From Rhypophila decipiens (Eukaryota; Ascomycota; Sordariomycetes; Sordariales; Naviculisporaceae), in contig MU858326.1 of NCBI GenBank assembly GCA_033297075.1, positions 1-31,299 of the forward strand: a stretch of 31,299 nt of DNA, in the 5' to 3' direction. Positions 28,800 to 31,299 of the stretch are shown here, piece by piece. Position numbers and translations under genes: made by a program. The notes under the pieces were generated by a model that worked only from the letters and a program-made list of their open reading frames with translations, had not been told where the DNA came from and ran no database searches. The first letter of the stretch is position 1. Each line of letters starts with the position of its first letter.

Positions 28800-30923
28800 A
28801 TGCGCGTAACTCACATTTCTGTCGACCTGACGGAAGCCAATCGGTATATTGTTCACGCAAAGATTGAGCTCCCCGTACAGCCTGGGACCATCGCGCGCTT
28901 CACCACACCGGTCTGGTTAACAGAATCTCACGAGAGGAATGGTCCAGTTTGGGCTCTGGCGGGTCTCCACTTCTTCTGTCATCAAAAGGAGCTCACAACC
29001 GAGTTGAAATGGTCACGGGATCCACAAGCAGGCCATGAGTATCTCCTGCATGTTCCCCGAGACGTGGATACTATACATGGCGAATTCGACGCAATTATCA
29101 CCAAAAATGTCACTCGGCGAATCATATTGTTTCAATGGGTACATGTTTTGTTATATCCCATCTGTAACAGCGAGAGCCGGGGCAGCTCCCGATTCAACAT
29201 CCACAAGATACCCATCCAAGCCACGGTGACGGTGCCGAAAGGATGGGGAATAGCCACCGCCTTGGAGAATCTAGGGGATCCCATCGTCGTTGCGGACGAG
29301 ACAAAAGAGACATACACGTATGCAACCACGACCGTCCAAGGCCTCGCTGACTCTCCCATTCTCGCTGGCCTGTTTTTCAAAACGCATCGCATCGAGGGGT
29401 CCTCGAATGAACAGACTCGGGAAGTCCTCTGCATTGCCGCTGACCAAGAGCAATACGTCGCCATCACCCCACCTTCCCTCGACAATCTCTCCAAAATAAT
29501 CTCCCAGGTCCAGCTCCTCTTTGGCGGTGGACCTCCGCCATATGCGCCTTCTCCGGCCCAACCCCTCCAACCAGCCCAGAAAGCGGAGCCGGAAAAACGG
29601 ACCAGATATTTCTTCCTCGTTGCCCTGTCCTCTCACCTCGACAACTGGGGCGGAGTGGAGCATCTGTACTCCACAGCAATCGTCGCCCGCTTGATGGCCT
29701 TCTCTTACTCGACACAGACGAAGGAAACCCTCCAGCTACTGGCACATGAGTACATCCACAGCTGGAACGGCAAGCGCTTGATACCGAAAGGGCATAATCC
29801 CAACGACTTTAACACCCCATTAGATGGCCGTTTGCTCTGGGTCTATGAAGGGCTTACTACCTATTATGAGACCGTCATTGCCGCGCGGGCTGGTGTTTTG
29901 AGCAAGGAAGAATGGGTCTCGCAACTAGCAAGCCACGTGGCCGAGCGGATGGGAGAAACGGCGACACAGTGGAGAAGTCTGGAAGATCTCGGGACTGGCA
30001 ATGACGTTGATCATATGGGAGCGAGAGTGGACAGCTGGCGCAGCTGGAGGGGCGACCGGGATGGATTCTACAACGGTGGGGCCCTGGTGTGGCTGGGTGT
30101 CGATGTTTTGCTCAGGCGACTTACCGCCAAGTCGAAGACGGGGGCAAAGTCCCTGGATGATTTTATGGAACTGTTTTTTGGGTTACCCAGAGAGCCGGGA
30201 GATAAAATTTCCCGATGGAGCGAGAGCGTACCAGAATTACAGCACAGACGGAGAGGCGCGACGCTGATTGAATACACGCTTGATGACATTGCTCGTGAGT
30301 TGAACAAGATCTGCGAGTACGATTGGAAGGGTCACTTCCAGGCCACCGTCGTGGATGTCCTGCCTGAGGTGGACATGTCTGGCATCGCAAATGCAGGATA
30401 CACCTTTCGATGGGACGCCGATGCATGGACGATGAAGTTGCCTCACAAAGACCGACACTCAGCGGAAGAGCACAAGCATGTTGCAGATGAAAGGAAGATT
30501 GATGACGATGACATGCAGGATGCGATATGGAACTCCATCGGTATTTTAGTCTCCTGGAATGGAGAAGTCATTGACGTGCGACGTTGGGGACCGGGCGATG
30601 CGGCAGGATTGGCCCCGCGACAACGTATTGCAGAGGTCTATGATCCTTGTGTACCATCGTCCCGTGAAGATGATGAGTGCAGCGTGTTTCGCAAGTTCGG
30701 CGGTCTGTCTCTACTTGTCAAGGCTATAAGGAAGTCCGCTGACACGAAAGAGCCGATAAAGCTTTTGATGACTCATCAGCGAGATAACTGGACTGCAGAG
30801 ATTCAATATCTTGATGGGATACGGTACCCAGTCATTGAGAGAGATGAAGACGGTGGCTTGTCGGATTTGTTTGAAGACATATTACGGCCACTGGCACCTT
30901 CCTACCAGCTAGTTCACAGATAA
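28800..30923 (+). CDS. M61-family (glycyl aminopeptidase-like) metallopeptidase with PDZ-like C-terminus
   Basis: An intronless gene of 707 residues; the first ATG is used. The N-terminal beta domain starts VTHISVDLTEANRYIVHAKI, matching the M61 N-terminal domain. WGGVEHLYSTAI at about 283-294 is the family's substrate-side motif. The zinc site is HEYIH (316-320) followed by SWNGKRLIP, with third ligand Glu350 in VYEGLTTYYE. A PDZ-like region (about 567-680, with GILVSWNG and RRWGPGDAAGL) closes the protein. It has no signal peptide or membrane segment, so it is probably cytosolic. M61 enzymes are mainly bacterial and cleave N-terminal small residues. The lack of introns, unlike most neighbours, fits acquisition from bacteria. 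It could trim peptides from the nearby RiPP pathway, but the location argues for caution. Family assignment is secure; role is inference. Confidence 0.93.
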   Translation: MRVTHISVDLTEANRYIVHAKIELPVQPGTIARFTTPVWLTESHERNGPVWALAGLHFFCHQKELTTELKWSRDPQAGHEYLLHVPRDVDTIHGEFDAIITKNVTRRIILFQWVHVLLYPICNSESRGSSRFNIHKIPIQATVTVPKGWGIATALENLGDPIVVADETKETYTYATTTVQGLADSPILAGLFFKTHRIEGSSNEQTREVLCIAADQEQYVAITPPSLDNLSKIISQVQLLFGGGPPPYAPSPAQPLQPAQKAEPEKRTRYFFLVALSSHLDNWGGVEHLYSTAIVARLMAFSYSTQTKETLQLLAHEYIHSWNGKRLIPKGHNPNDFNTPLDGRLLWVYEGLTTYYETVIAARAGVLSKEEWVSQLASHVAERMGETATQWRSLEDLGTGNDVDHMGARVDSWRSWRGDRDGFYNGGALVWLGVDVLLRRLTAKSKTGAKSLDDFMELFFGLPREPGDKISRWSESVPELQHRRRGATLIEYTLDDIARELNKICEYDWKGHFQATVVDVLPEVDMSGIANAGYTFRWDADAWTMKLPHKDRHSAEEHKHVADERKIDDDDMQDAIWNSIGILVSWNGEVIDVRRWGPGDAAGLAPRQRIAEVYDPCVPSSREDDECSVFRKFGGLSLLVKAIRKSADTKEPIKLLMTHQRDNWTAEIQYLDGIRYPVIERDEDGGLSDLFEDILRPLAPSYQLVHR

Positions 30924-31299
30924 TCGCATTATTATAGACCTCCTCAGATCTACATCTGTTCTACCTTATAGCTCCCGGCTCTTATAAACTTGAGTTGCCC
31001 CAAAATCGGACCGTTTCTAGCGATTCCGTGAATACTGTGCAGAGACATAAGGTTATCAACTTTGGCTATCTTAGCAACCCTATTAGCCTTCTATAATTAA
31101 CTTGCTATTAGTCTTAAACGCTAGTATCCCCTTAGTATTTATACTAGTTGATAATAGTACTACTATACTAACTTTTAATGGATTTCCCTCTTTTCTTAAT
31201 TAATTATATGTTACAACCTGACACCTGGGTAGGTACAGACTGCAAGGCCGGACGCCTAACGGGGTTTGACAGTTGGAAAGGAGGTTGTACGCGGTAAGT
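30924..31299. other. AT-rich 3' flank to the window edge
   Basis: Downstream flank of the M61 gene, AT-rich from 31070 to 31210, then GC-richer to the edge. No gene seen. Confidence 0.6.

Noticed and set aside
1..31299. tRNA, 5S rRNA or CRISPR-like arrays
   Set aside because: No B-box-like string outside coding sequence with a foldable partner, and no spaced short repeats beyond those listed.

Overview
The window comes from a filamentous ascomycete, most likely a Sordariomycete-type Pezizomycotina. The signs are short introns (49-90 bp) with GT..AG ends and CTAAC-like branch points, GC-rich exons in AT-rich intergenic DNA, and the gene content: Gpi8, a TFIIIC subunit, UstYa/DUF3328 proteins and a Zn2Cys6 domain. 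Most genes are spliced. Splice sites and start codons below were chosen by reading frames, branch points and protein motifs, not by transcript data.

Left part (1-12 kb). The left edge cuts a Gag-like retrotransposon ORF on the minus strand. Next to it is a broken Zn2Cys6 domain preceded by a 15-bp/5-residue repeat. Three housekeeping-type genes follow: a histidine-phosphatase (phosphoglycerate mutase family) protein on the minus strand, GPI8 (catalytic subunit of the GPI transamidase), and a five-exon TFIIIC 90-kDa/delta-type subunit whose stop codon is followed directly by an in-frame 75-bp tandem duplication.

Middle (12-20 kb). This part is gene-poor and AT-rich, with decayed sequence. It holds an intronless carotenoid cleavage oxygenase of the animal BCO/RPE65-like type and a four-exon patatin-like phospholipase with a zinc-finger-like C-terminus.

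Right part (20.5-31 kb). This looks like a ribosomal-peptide (RiPP) biosynthetic locus. A small six-exon secreted protein (23605-25052) carries three near-identical repeats of the type A-Y-G-R-[YH]-T-D-D-V-x-P-V-K plus one diverged copy. Each repeat lies in its own exon, and every repeat exon is phase 1-1. It is flanked by two UstYa-family membrane oxidases, one divergent at 20588-21544 and one co-oriented at 27143-28205. Both have the two HxxHC motifs of the enzymes that cyclise ustiloxin/phomopsin-type (dikaritin) peptides. A bacterial-type M61 peptidase follows. The proposed pathway is secretion of the precursor, excision of the repeats by Kex2-like or other proteases, and oxidative cyclisation by the two UstYa proteins. 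The core is not one I recognise, and repeats encoded by separate symmetric exons are unusual, so this is the strongest candidate here for an undescribed system.
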